Part shown: in pieces, positions 1-11,100 of the stretch
How the letters are laid out: each line of letters opens with the position of its first letter
Numbering within the stretch: the first letter of the stretch is position 1
Origin: Rhabditophanes sp. KR3021
Taxonomy: Eukaryota; Nematoda; Chromadorea; Rhabditida; Alloionematidae
Reading direction: 5' to 3'
DNA length: 64,000 nucleotides
Assembly: GCA_963281155.1 (NCBI GenBank)
Contig: CAUJLY010000006.1
Span: forward strand, 9,052,001-9,116,000
Position numbers and translations under genes: made by a program
Notes under the pieces: generated by a model
Database searches by the model: none
What the model was told of the DNA's origin: nothing
What the model saw: the letters and a program-made list of their open reading frames with translations, nothing else

Positions 1-1
1 T

Positions 2-744
2 CGTAGATTAAGTGAAGCCGGAAAGCAACACGTGACTCGCACTAGGGACAAATATATTCAAGGATTGTATAATCACGTTAAAAACAGACATCCTGAATAC
101 CATGAAATGGCAGTGGCTTCTCGGATTTCAAAGTTATTATTACTCTTACCAAGTATCACTCATCTCTCTCAATACGAGGATGACAATGTCCAATTTTTGG
201 CCTTATTCAACATGGCGAACTTGAACGGTTTGCCATACGAATTACACTCAAGTCTCAAACAAGTACCAAACAACAGTTCAAATGATGGAAATCAGTCTGA
301 CAATGACAATCACACCAGTTCTCATGAATCTAGTAATGGAAGTGGGTGGCCATCGCACAGCATGATGATGGTTCCAGGCATCAAAAAAGAAGAACCAATG
401 TCCGGCTTGACTCATAGTGAAGTCCCCCTCATTCCCGTAATTATGCCATCTCACATGAATTCGCACATGAACATGAATTCACATATGAATGATTTACATG
501 TAAATACAACACTTCAACAAAATCATATCCATATTCCAATGCCTCACCACACGGTAATTATATTCACGTAAATTAATTTTGATTAACTAAATCTCCCTCT
601 TTTCAGCTAAACAACCACGGCACCAAAACATTAGCTCAAATGCAACAACAAATTCCAGGAACAACCAAGCCACAAACATCATCCATGAATAATAACATCC
701 TATCAAATGGTGCAATGTACAGCAATGCACCAATGTCTTATTAA
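2..744 (+). CDS. Nuclear hormone receptor, HNF4-like class, 3' end only (5' truncated by window edge)
   Basis: C-terminal part of a ligand-activated transcription factor. Two exons are visible, 2..553 and 607..744, joined in phase 0 across a 53-bp intron (gtaatt..cag). The window starts inside the gene, so no start codon is claimed. The first ~85 residues read as the last helices of a nuclear receptor ligand-binding domain: a basic/Leu-rich helix with [10 protein letters not shown] (the H10 region, like RFGELLLLLP of HNF4) and a terminal LPYELH that fits an AF-2 helix. After it comes a ~110-residue tail rich in Ser, Asn, His and Met (repeats of MNSHMN) ending in NAPMSY. Such tails are common in nematode HNF4-derived receptors (the nhr expansion). 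The DNA-binding domain is outside the window, so the paralogue cannot be named. Confidence 0.8.
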
Positions 745-1739
745 AACAACTCATGTTTTATAAATTATTATTTCTACAAAGCAAATTTCTTTTCATATAT
801 ATCTGAATACCACAATATCACACACACACCAAGACTATTTATAGCAGTATCCAAAATTTACGTTAAATTTGAATATCATACACTGATACAACATATAAAA
901 TGATCTTTAACAAGTCACATGTCTAAATATATAATCACTTATTTTTGTCTATCTTAATATATGTATATACAAATATTATGTATGTATCTTAGTTAAGTTA
1001 TCTGCATACATTTATCAAATTCTTATCACAAAGGAGAAGTTACAAAAAAAGATCAAAATGTGCACCCGTTACCTTTTTGTCGTCCATTTTTGGTTCAACT
1101 TTTATGGTTTTGTGTATATAGTTATGTATAGTAAAGGGAGTTCATAAAAGTGGTCTATATATTGATAAATGTGATCTAACTTTATGAAATAAAGTACCAT
1201 GTAAAGAATGTAGTTCAAACAACCAAAAGATCAACTTCAAACAATAATGTGCGCCTTTGTTGCAGAATGAGTAGTATATTTTATCATAATCTAGGTGCTT
1301 TTATACTACATTCGAGTGTCACAACTCTTTTGGCTGTGTGTCAATTTATGCTGCAAAGACCGAAAAAAGTATTGTGTAGTTTCAAAAATCTCATCTTTAA
1401 ATTCCATATATAGCTATTTTATAGTTAGTTTTGTATACAAAAAAGTAATATACATATCATTTATCTAATAATAAAATGTGTAGTTAATTAAAAAATTTAT
1501 GTATATGTTGACATTACATCACTTTGGAAAAGTAAAAATACATTTATGATAACATAAATTAAATCTTGAAGCCTGACAATAAATATATGTGTATTCATAG
1601 ACAGAGATCTGATTGTATATTGTTCTGCTTTGTAAGTGAAGGTCTTGGTGATGTATAGAATTGAAAGGATAAATTTATATGTAAAATGTCATCCTAAAAC
1701 GCAAATTAGACAATCTAGAAACGAAAGGTTTCTTTTAGT
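745..1739. other. Intergenic: 3' flanks of two convergent genes
   Basis: A+T-rich spacer between the nuclear receptor stop and the choline kinase stop. The two genes converge, so it must hold both 3' UTRs. No coding segment or RNA gene was recognised. Confidence 0.6.
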
Positions 1740-3112
1740 TTAACAATTTAACCAAAGATATTCTTGCAATTTGTGTTTGTTTTCAAAGTAGATGGATAGA
1801 CGGTCCATGCCGTATTCTTGATATCCAAAGTCAATTTCCTTGTTCAATTCCATTTTGAAAGCCCAACATGCCCAGAAGAAATGACTGACTGGCATGAATC
1901 TTTCTGCTTCCAGAGCAATTGTTTCAACGTCATCAGTAGTATCATGTGAAGTGTTGTTTAATTCATCCAAGTAACATTGAATCAATGGTTTCATTTGTTT
2001 GGTAGTTGGAAAGTCTTGGTAGTTAATTGTATATCCGGGTGCATTTGTTTCTTCATACCCAATTCCCCATTCACAAAAATGATTACCAAAATCAAATCCT
2101 CTGTAATTGTAGTTAGAATATTCATAGTCAATGACAGTGAAAGCATCATCAACATCCAAATCCTCGTTGGATTCGCTACTTAATTGGCCATTATCACTGA
2201 GCGCGTATTTGTTTTTGAGCAAGATATTTCCTTCCTATAAATAAAGAATGAAAAATAATGACGCACTTTATCGTTTAGATTTGTATGATCACAAATATGC
2301 ATAGTATAATATGATGAATTGGGGTAACAGAAACCAAACTATACCTGTAAATCATTATGAGCAAATACAATTGGACTTTTGCTTGCAATCATACATTTGT
2401 TGAGGATGTCTAATTCCTGGCGCAATTGAGCAATAGAAATGTTCTTAATTGGGTTATTAAGGTATTTTTGGTTAACCTGTGTGGTCTTGATTTGAAAAAC
2501 ATGTTCACTGCCATAAGCTTTTTCAACTTCGTTGATCCAGCCACTTGCACTCAAAAATAACATTGGTTCCTTGTTGATAGGACAAGATAAGGTATGAATT
2601 TTGCCATACATTTTGCCTAAGAACTGATTAACAACACTATGTCGCAATTCGGTACGAATCAAGCATCGAGACGGAATGTATTCCTCAAACCGACCACCAT
2701 CAAAAATTCCATACAATTTTGGACCCATTTGACGTTCAGACAAAATGGTAAAGATGATAGTGTCGATGATAAGAGCCATTGCATTGTCTGTTCCATGAAG
2801 ACGGAGAAGAGTAGATTTAGGTTGATTACCAATGACGGAGATGTTATCAGGAAGATCAATTTTAAATAAAATGTTGGACATTCCACCCGTAATTTGTTTG
2901 ATATCGCAATCAGCGTGTCTCACGTTTAACCAAGCTCCTCCAAGATAGTTTCGCACAAGGGCTACACATTTGGACTTAAATGTTTCAGTCACTTCTTGGG
3001 TGGAGTTGTCTTTTGCCAAGATGTTCTAGAACAAACAGGAAAATAGGTAAAAAGTGTTGACATCAATTTATTAACTTACTCTCAATTCGAGTCCAGTAGT
3101 ATTAATAGTCAT
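1740..3112 (-). CDS. Choline/ethanolamine kinase
   Basis: Phosphorylates choline (or ethanolamine) with ATP, the first step of the CDP-choline (Kennedy) route to phosphatidylcholine; cytosolic. Exons on the minus strand: 3080..3112, 2345..3025, 1740..2234, all joined in phase 0 across 54- and 110-bp introns, giving 402 aa. ITGGMSNILFK (~res 60-70) is the nucleotide-binding region. HNDLQEGNIL (res 234-243, split by intron 2) is the Brenner-type phosphotransferase motif. VIDYEYSNYNYRGFDFGNHF (from res ~272) is the choline kinase signature. The start ATG (3110-3112) lies 17 nt after a strong 3' splice acceptor (AG at 3130-3131), consistent with trans-splicing. Length suits animal choline kinases. 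An inserted acidic/Ser stretch separates the two catalytic motifs. The choline/ethanolamine preference cannot be told from sequence alone. Confidence 0.95.
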
Positions 3113-4292
3113 TTTCGACAATAAGTGATCTAAAAGCAAAAGTATCAAACAAAGAGTAAAAGTATTAAAGTCATAAATTAGTCACACAAATGTAGTTTGA
3201 AGAGTATCTTAAATGCACTTTGGAATATTTTTTGTGTGCCGACACGTTTTGAGACAGAAAATATGTTCAAAAAGTAAAATATTAACACAATTTTATAATA
3301 AATTATTGATAGCCTTGATCGTAAAGTATTGCCTTTAATAACAACACTCCAATGACTTGATATGAATGGTAAAATGCATGAGAGTGTACAGATAGTTTAA
3401 TGTATTCACAACAACTCGAAATGATTCAGTTTTTTAATATAAAATTATAATTTAAAATTGTTATTAGTCGTCTGTAGTAGTGCGTCATTACTTTACGATG
3501 GAGTGAAAGTAGTATGCTTGATATCACTAAATTCCCAAATCAAAATAAAACCATCAACATTGACGAACCAAAATAAAAGCATGATTTAATATTTTGAAAT
3601 AATCAATTAATTGGTATCATCATTTATATTTATCCTTGATTATAAATTAAATAGAGGGATTAATGGCAATGAATTGAGTGATCAAATATACACACATAAG
3701 TACGTGCAATTATTTCCTCTTTACAACTTTTTCCCAAACACATGTAGAATAGTTAAATAAAGTAATTATGATTATATTTATTTTAAACTTTCATAAACAA
3801 ATTCTGTTATTACATAATTAATCAATTAAAGAATATATTACGATGAAGGAATAAGAGTATACATTTGAAGTGGATATAATTGTATGATCTTCTTGTTGCA
3901 ACAAACGTTGAAAGCAATCCAGATATAAGGAGATGTGTCTATGAAGGAGATGGTAAAAAATTGAAATCAGAGCTATTTGACGTTCCACGACCGCGTCCAA
4001 AAGATGGTACAATCCCAAACCAGCCATATATTTAGTTCTATACATACAAAATACAAAACATATGTGGATAATCATGAAGTTTAAAGACCGGTCTTCTGTG
4101 ACTTTATATGTCGCTTTTTACACAAAATACATAATCAACCTTCTTATTTCTTTAAATCAAAATAACCAAAGTAGCATAAAAGCCACATCCATATCCATTA
4201 TTCTTTATAACTAAATGTCTTACAATTTACAAAGGTAGTATTAAAGTATATCTTACTACATATTAATTATTACTAATCTCCTATTCCATTTT
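3113..4292. other. Intergenic between divergent genes, with one coding-like patch
   Basis: Holds the shared upstream region of choline kinase (-) and collagen (+). Most is A+T-rich. Positions ~3880-4042 are visibly less A+T-rich and open on both strands: + strand ends DVPRPRPKDGTIPNQPYI then stop; minus strand (start at 4075) is open for 85 codons. No splice sites or homology secure either, so no gene is called. Confidence 0.4.
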
Positions 4293-4294
4293 AG
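4284..4294 (+). promoter_or_regulatory. Probable spliced-leader trans-splice acceptor of the collagen gene
   Basis: A pyrimidine-rich tract ending in attttag is followed by 8 nt and then the collagen ATG. No coding exon precedes it, so the simplest reading is an SL1-type acceptor. Equivalent acceptors sit 6-20 nt upstream of the starts of choline kinase, the 148-aa gene, beta'-COP and PP2A. Confidence 0.6.
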
Positions 4295-4302
4295 GGTCTA
4301 AT

Positions 4303-5399
4303 ATGGAAGAAACCAGAGAAAAGGCCTACAAAGCAGTTGCTTATAGTGCTGTAACATTGTCATTCTTGGCTATCCTAGCCGTAGGAATCACAATGCCTAT
4401 TATGTATAATTTCGTTGATCACATTCAAGCTCAGTCTAAGAAAGAACTCGACTTTTGCAAGGTAACGCCATATTTTATATGACTAAATATATGTTTAGAC
4501 TTCTGCAATGGACATTATCAATGAAGTTTCCAAAAGAGAACCTGCTTTTGTTATGGAAAGATTGAATACTTCTGGAAATCGTACTAAACGCCAAGCTGCT
4601 GGATCATGCGAATCTTGTTGCATTCCAGGACATCCAGGAAGGCCCGGTTTGCCTGGTGCGAATGGAAAACCAGGTGATTAAATGCTTATTTTACTTTACT
4701 TTATCTTTGTAGGAACTAATGGGGAACCAGGAAAACCCGGACCTCCAGGCCGTCCTCCAATTGTCTGTGAAGAATTAGATGTTCCACCATGTAATCCTTG
4801 CCCACCAGGCCCAACTGGACCTCCAGGACCTTCTGGAAACCCTGGTCAACCAGGAAGACCCGGAAACCCTGGTCGCACAGGAAACAATGGTCAATCTGGA
4901 ACTCCTGGACCCAATGGACCCCCTGGAGAATCTGGATCACCCGGAAACGACGGTACACTATATTACTTTACCTACTTCAACTAATTCTTATTTATTAGGC
5001 GAAAGAGGAGAGCCTGGCAGAGCTGCAGCTTCTACTCCATCAATTCCAGGAGAACCTGGTGAGGCTGGTGAACCAGGAAGTGCTGGGTTACCCGGAGATG
5101 AAGGAGAACCAGGCAGAGATGGTTTACCAGGACAAGTCGGAGCACCAGGCTCGCCTGGTCCACAAGGTACGACTTAATAAAGGTTTAGCTGTTAACTATG
5201 TGATTTTAGGAGTTCCTGGACCAGCCGGACCAGAGGGAGACAAAGGAAGTCCAGGAGCACCTGGAGCTGCCGGAGAAAAAGGAATTTGTCCCAAATATTG
5301 TGCTTTGGACGGAGGAGTTTTCTTTGCCGATGGATCAACGTAAGTTATTATGGCTCATTATATTTACTTATTTGTGTATCTTATAGAAGAAGACGTTAA
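4303..5399 (+). CDS. Cuticle collagen
   Basis: Structural protein secreted by the hypodermis and cross-linked into the cuticle. Six exons: 4303..4461, 4499..4673, 4713..4952, 4999..5166, 5210..5339, 5387..5399, separated by 37-47 bp introns; 294 aa. The N-terminal ~50 residues form the nematode cuticle collagen block with one hydrophobic signal-anchor segment ([20 protein letters not shown]). RTKR at ~res 89-92 matches the subtilisin/furin-like cleavage site of this family. Gly-X-Y blocks follow, interrupted by CESCC, a [12 protein letters not shown] cluster, and the C-terminal [10 protein letters not shown], ending DGSTRRR. Every intron within the Gly-X-Y region splits a Gly codon after its first base, a regular design. 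The short terminal exon encodes only RRR and the stop. Tail-to-tail with the next gene (165 bp between stops). Confidence 0.96.
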
Positions 5400-5439
5400 T
5401 CACTTTCCCATTCAACATTATTCTTTTAAAATCTTGCAA

Positions 5440-5445
5440 AATAAA
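5440..5445 (+). promoter_or_regulatory. Poly(A) signal AATAAA of the collagen gene
   Basis: AATAAA lies 41 nt after the collagen stop codon in an otherwise non-coding A+T-rich stretch. Confidence 0.55.
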
Positions 5446-5564
5446 TGTTTTAATTCCAATAATATGTGTTATTCAGTTATTTGTATTTAAATAAAAATGG
5501 GTGTGGATTATGTATTTAGAACTGATGATCAGAATGAGATTTGTGTACATCGTTGCACAGATTA

Positions 5565-6011
5565 CTATCTAAAATACTTAGCCATATCACTCATTTTAAT
5601 GTACAATATTTGGGAATTTGGATCTTCTTGTGGTGGAAGACGAGCCTTTTCGATTTCCAAAGCCATCAGAAGCCTGCATCTTTTCTCAGCTTTCTCGCGT
5701 AGGAGTTGTTCATGTTGGGGATGTCTGAGGAACTTGAATTTACGGTCAACTTTTCTCTTGATGCGTTCTTCGGCAGGATCATTCCAGGAGTCGTTGCTTT
5801 CAGAGGAAGAGTAACGGTCCTCGTCTATTTTTTCGTGATTGAGGTTGTTAAACTTGATAGTAAAGCTAACGTTTTCCTTCTTGTTTTTGCCACCACGATT
5901 AACGCTAGCGAGACTAGTATTTAAAACATGGTCCTTAAACATTTGCTCGATCTTAGCATTTCTCTCTTCTTGAGTTTTAAAGTCAATATTAATAGTAGTA
6001 GAGCGAGACAT
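5565..6011 (-). CDS. Uncharacterised 148-aa charged protein, single exon
   Basis: I do not recognise the family. One uninterrupted exon runs from ATG (6009-6011) to stop. A good 3' splice acceptor (ctttccag, AG at 6021-6022) lies 9 nt upstream, as expected for a trans-spliced mRNA, which supports expression. The protein is highly charged with no signal peptide or membrane segment: an N-terminal ~30 residues predicted helical (TQEERNAKIEQMFKDH), a Gly/Lys-rich linker, an acidic Ser patch (YSSSESNDSW, ~res 67-76) and a long Arg/Lys/Glu-rich helix (~res 80-122, DPAEERIKRKVDRKFKF onward). The composition suggests a nucleic-acid- or protein-binding adaptor, but that is only inference. Convergent with the collagen gene. 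Confidence 0.75.
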   Translation of the reverse strand: MSRSTTINIDFKTQEERNAKIEQMFKDHVLNTSLASVNRGGKNKKENVSFTIKFNNLNHEKIDEDRYSSSESNDSWNDPAEERIKRKVDRKFKFLRHPQHEQLLREKAEKRCRLLMALEIEKARLPPQEDPNSQILYIKMSDMAKYFR

Positions 6012-8184
6012 TTTTTCTCTCTGGAAAGTACTATAAATTAAACTATAATTGATGATAACAACTATTAAATAAAATAAATAACTATTATATGTATGTGTGC
6101 GTTAACGATCGATATGACAAACCATTTTTGTGAAATCATACGCGTATTCCAAATTAGTTTAGAATATGGCTTCTGGAGTGAACAAATAGTGTGTTAAGAT
6201 TAATTTATAGATTTAAATATTTGACCCAAGGATGCTGTATACCAGATCTTTCGTTATCATTTGATCATTAGTTGAAACAAAATAAGTAGGACAAAATAAA
6301 TGCAAGCCTTTTTAAACGACAATAGTAACCATTGCATTGGCAAACAAATAACTGCTAACATCTACGTTATACAGTAATGAATTACAGATTAATTTATTTA
6401 ATGCCTATTTATATACAAGAAATCTAATATAATAGATACAATCAATACATAACTAATTATTACCTCTTTTAACTTCCTTATAGCTGATAAAGGTTTCTAT
6501 CCAATAGTTGTTATGTTAGCCACTAAAATGTTACATTAATAATATGGATAAATGTGATGAGCGAGCAATGACTATTAAGATATATAACAGGCAGCACCAT
6601 AAATCAGTAGTTATATAAAAGGATCCAATGTCATAATCCATCGATCCTTTAAACAGTCTATTTAATCAAATTAACATATGTTCAGTAATATAGAACCGGT
6701 CACACCAATTTTCTTTAAAATTAGAGATACTTTTTATATCTTTGAACAGTTTTTAATAAATATTTTTGAATTCTGTCTAAGCATTAATAGGGCAGTTTTT
6801 GGCAGGCCATTGAATAAGTATATTTAGTTTCTAAAAATCAGAATAGGTGTACGTAGTCCGAGGGCAAAATATATTCTGGAATAACATATCCTTGAGTTTC
6901 AAATCCAATCCAAATTGATGAAATAAATTTAAATATGTGCCTAGTTTATTCCTCAGTTAAGGTAATTATTTAAATGGGTATACTCCTTTGCCATATTTCT
7001 GACAAGAGACTTCGAATGTGGAGGTGTTAAAATTACAGTTATGAAAATTAACTCTCCAATTGCTTTTCTGTACTTTATGCTTCAAGAAAATGTGTGTCTT
7101 GGCATTGTTTCGACAAAATCTTTAACTTTTGGTACTTTTCTACTCTTCCACCGTACAAGAACCTAATGAATTGTTTGAGGAGAATAGAACTTCCAGCATT
7201 AATTTTGATGGCAACGGTTGATCCATTTGTTAAATCCAATTTGCTGACTTTTAATTACAAAGAATACTCACAAGATGATGTTTTGGTGCATTTCATAGCG
7301 ATCAGTTGTATTTAGACTAATAATAAGTTTTTATATAATTCATTTTGAAATAATAAAATTAAAAATTCTGAACAAATTCCGGAATATTGAACTATTATTT
7401 TAAGCATTGTACAACAAATAATTTCAATTAAAATAGCTTGTGAACCCTCTTTGTGGACCATACAAATTGCTTTCAAAGTGTTATCAAAAAGAACATTAGA
7501 TCAATTTAAGGTCTAGTTATAGGTTAACAAAATATGTTATTTTTAAAATTAACGAAGTTATTGCAAATAATAAATAAGAGTAATATTATTTTTTAATAAT
7601 ACAGATGAAAACTGGTGAGCTCCTACTATATTAGTCATAAAAATTGAAATATTTAACATTATAATTTTTAGGATACTTCAAAGCTCATTTATAATGTATA
7701 GTTTTATATCATTTGAATGATAATGAAGATTAAAACGAGTAAAATAGAAAGTGCTGTTTAACATTTTTTACCGATGTACACTATTCCATAAATATGATTT
7801 TGTTTCTATTTCAAAATTATAGCTTGTCCCATAAACAACTTTCAATTAATAGACAAATATGCTTCTTCCCAACTAACAAGTAAATGTATTGGAATTTATA
7901 TTAAAAAACGTTGCTTAAATTTAACAGAAATCAAGAATATGAAATTAAACTTTATTTACTTATAAATATAATAAAACAATACTGACATAAAAGATTTTTG
8001 AAAAGAGATGAAACTACTAAAAGTTTTCAGTTTACAAAAAGAGTCAACTATTTTATAAGAAATTATGTCTGAATAAATATATTTATAGAATGTTCATTTG
8101 TTTAATAAATAAGCTTAAAAGGAATCCATACAATTATTCTTTTTAATTTGTGATTTTGTCCATTAAACAGGTTATATGAATTTT
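6012..8184. other. Intergenic; one weak coding-like patch
   Basis: Mostly A+T-rich with no recognisable exon set. A 73-codon + strand frame at 7094..7315 includes RRIELPALILMATVDPFVK, which loosely resembles the strand before the catalytic acid of alpha/beta hydrolases. There are no flanking exons, so it is not called as a gene. Confidence 0.4.
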
Positions 8185-11100
8185 CTAGTCTGTGTGGTGT
8201 TTTTCAAGTCCATCTATGTTGATATCTCCATCATCTGAAGGTTCTCCCTCGGCATCAGACCAATTAGGTGATTCCATTTCTTCCGCCTATAAAACATGTT
8301 TGTTACTTTGAAATGCAAAATTTCATACCTCTGGCTGTTCAGACTCTGATTCCGATGATTTGTCCTTAACAATACTTGGATTAAATAAAATAGAAGTAAT
8401 TTTACCTCGCTAGATTTGGCTGGAAGCTCCTGCTTTGATGGTATGCCCTAGAAATTCATAGAGTTATGTAACGATGTAATGAATTTCTACCTCGCTGATT
8501 TTTGCTGGAAGCTCCTGCTTTGATGGTATGCCCTAGAAATTCATAGAGTTATGTAACGATGTAATGAATTTCTACCTCGCTGATTTTTGCTGGAAGCTCC
8601 TGCTTTGATGGTATGCCCTAGAAATTCATAGAGTTATGTAATGATGTAATGAATTTCTACCTCGTTAATTTGCGCTGGAAGCTCCGATTTTTCTTCCGAG
8701 TCTGCGTTGAATTGAGTAGCCTAGAAACAATTTATTTTATTAAAGCAACAGAAATTAATCGTTACCTCGTTATTTTCAGAAATAGATTCAGATCTGGGTG
8801 ATGGAGGTTCAGAATTTCTTTCTTTCTTTCTTTGCATGCCAATTGCATTGATTTTTTCAGAATCACCATGGTCTCCGATGTTACTGCTTGTTATTGATTT
8901 AGCTTTATCTTCTAGATATAGCTGGTAGGTCGAGTTGGGATCATCATCGTTTATAGCTTTCTCAAATTCTTCTACCAAGCTTCTGTCGTTGTTTGACATG
9001 TAACGGTTCTCATCTTGATCTGGATTTGCATTTAGGTATTTGTTGTACTGTTCCATCTCAAGAGATTGCTCATATCCAGGAAACAAGTTCTTGTAGGTAG
9101 AGGGCAAAGCGATTTGATCTGCAATAACCTTCTGTCTTGGATTCTGTCCCATATTCTCAACTTTGCTTTTCCACAATTCAACAACACGATCAACTTGGCT
9201 AGGAAGATAAGTATGTGCGAACATAGAAGCCTCTGGAAGTTTATCCAAAGTGATTAACTGTTCTAGACATTCGTCCAAATGTCCCAATGTCAAATGAGCC
9301 AAGAATGAAGTGTTATATTTGCCACTACTTTCTGATGTTTCAGCTAAATGATTCATCAGTCCGGGCGAACCAACACAAATGGCTAAAACAAACAATCCTC
9401 CGAAATCATTAGCCTTAGCCATGCATTCTCCAGCCAACAAAAGCTCCGATTTTTCTGTGGCAGCTTGAGCAAGAAGAGCCCACTTTTGATGTGAATCTAT
9501 ATCAGCAGCAACTTCCTTAGCAATTTGCAAATCGCCAAGTTGTATAGCAAGCTCGAATTTGTGGTCGTCGTCTTTGGTAACATCCAAAGCTAATCTGGAT
9601 AAACCTTGTTTTTGCAGGAAATGAGCCAACTTAGTGTGCTGGTCATGTGGAATAGTATCCAGCAAAGCTTGTGCACTAGTATCGTTTCCACCAAGAACCT
9701 CAGCCTGATACTCAAGGATGGATAACAAAAGTTTAAAGGAGACAATATTCAGGTGCTTGTCGGCTGCGTAAATTCTGTTGTCCTTAGGAATATATCCGAG
9801 CAAATAGAAGGAATCATCCATTAAAGTGATAGTGACGATCTCCTTTTCGATGATGTAGTTTAATCGGTTGCTCGGAGTAGTATAGATGAGGAAATTGCCG
9901 CACCAGAAGGCAGTAACGATAATTTCGTCAAATTCTTGGCAAACAGTGAAGGCAGACTCGATACCATCATCGGTAATGTCATCCTCAGTTGCCCTCTGAA
10001 CAGCATCAGCATCATACTTGAGAATGTAGAAAGTATCCTCTGTTGCTATGGCAACGCGGTCATGTGTATTGGACCAGAATATCTTCTTAGCTTCGATCTC
10101 AATACGACGAACGAGTATTCCACTATCGAAGTCATAAAAGCATAAATCAGACGTCCCTCTAACAGCTAAAAGCGGTCCAGAACTAAGTCCATCAATAGCT
10201 CCATCAGTCTTGATTGTTTTGTACTCCTTAAATTTTTTAAAAATTTTTATGGAATTGTTTGACTCCTTAACAGCGTATGAAACAGAATCTGCGCACCAGG
10301 CGAAATCTAATCCACTTCCATAAGCTTGATTTCTCAAGGCAGTCGCAGTATAAATTATATATTCACCATCCCCACACGCAACAACATAGCGGCCATTCGA
10401 TGAATACTCTAAGCTTTGGGGAAATATGTCTGAGGTGCCCATGTCTTTTGGACTGCCATTTATTCTTTCACCGTCAGACAAACTGTCTAATGTGCTTTTT
10501 TCAATGGTCTTCAAATTAAATTGTTGGACGTCGCATTGTTTGGCCCAAAGAATCTTTCCCGAACCATCCATTGAGACGGCCGGTTCATCTTTGCCAACTT
10601 TAATAACCAACGTTCCTTCGTCATATCCAACTGCGATATCGTTTGTCCCTTTGAGAGCAGATATACACCAAACTCTTTCCAATCCATAATTGAGAGTTTG
10701 CTCAACTCTGAAAGTATTGCTATGCCACATCTTGATAGAGCCATCCTCACTGCCACTGATAATAAGCGGCATTTCAGGGTGGAAGCATAATGCAGTGATG
10801 TTATTTGCATGACCTTCAAGAGTCGCGACACAACTTTTGTTTTGGTAATCCCAAATTTTGATCAGTTTGTCGTCAGCTCCAGAAATGATGTAAGGTTTGT
10901 CACCGCCATGGTAGTAATCGACACAGTTAACCCCGGACAAATGACCATTCAGTGAAAAGTTGGGGGTAGATGCCCCGAATTGCCATACTTTAATAGTCTT
11001 GTCGAGCGAAGCCGAGGCAAAAGATACATTATCCTTTGGGTTTATTACCATTTGCATAATGTAGTATGTGTGGCCTTCGAATGTTTGTTTCAACTGCCAC

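Noticed and set aside
7094..7315. Alpha/beta-hydrolase fragment
   Set aside because: Similarity rests on one short string (ELPALILMATVDPF); no catalytic Ser motif or neighbouring exons.
9936..10831. Long open frames antisense to or shifted within the beta'-COP gene
   Set aside because: Shadows of the real coding frame, with no splice sites or family motifs.
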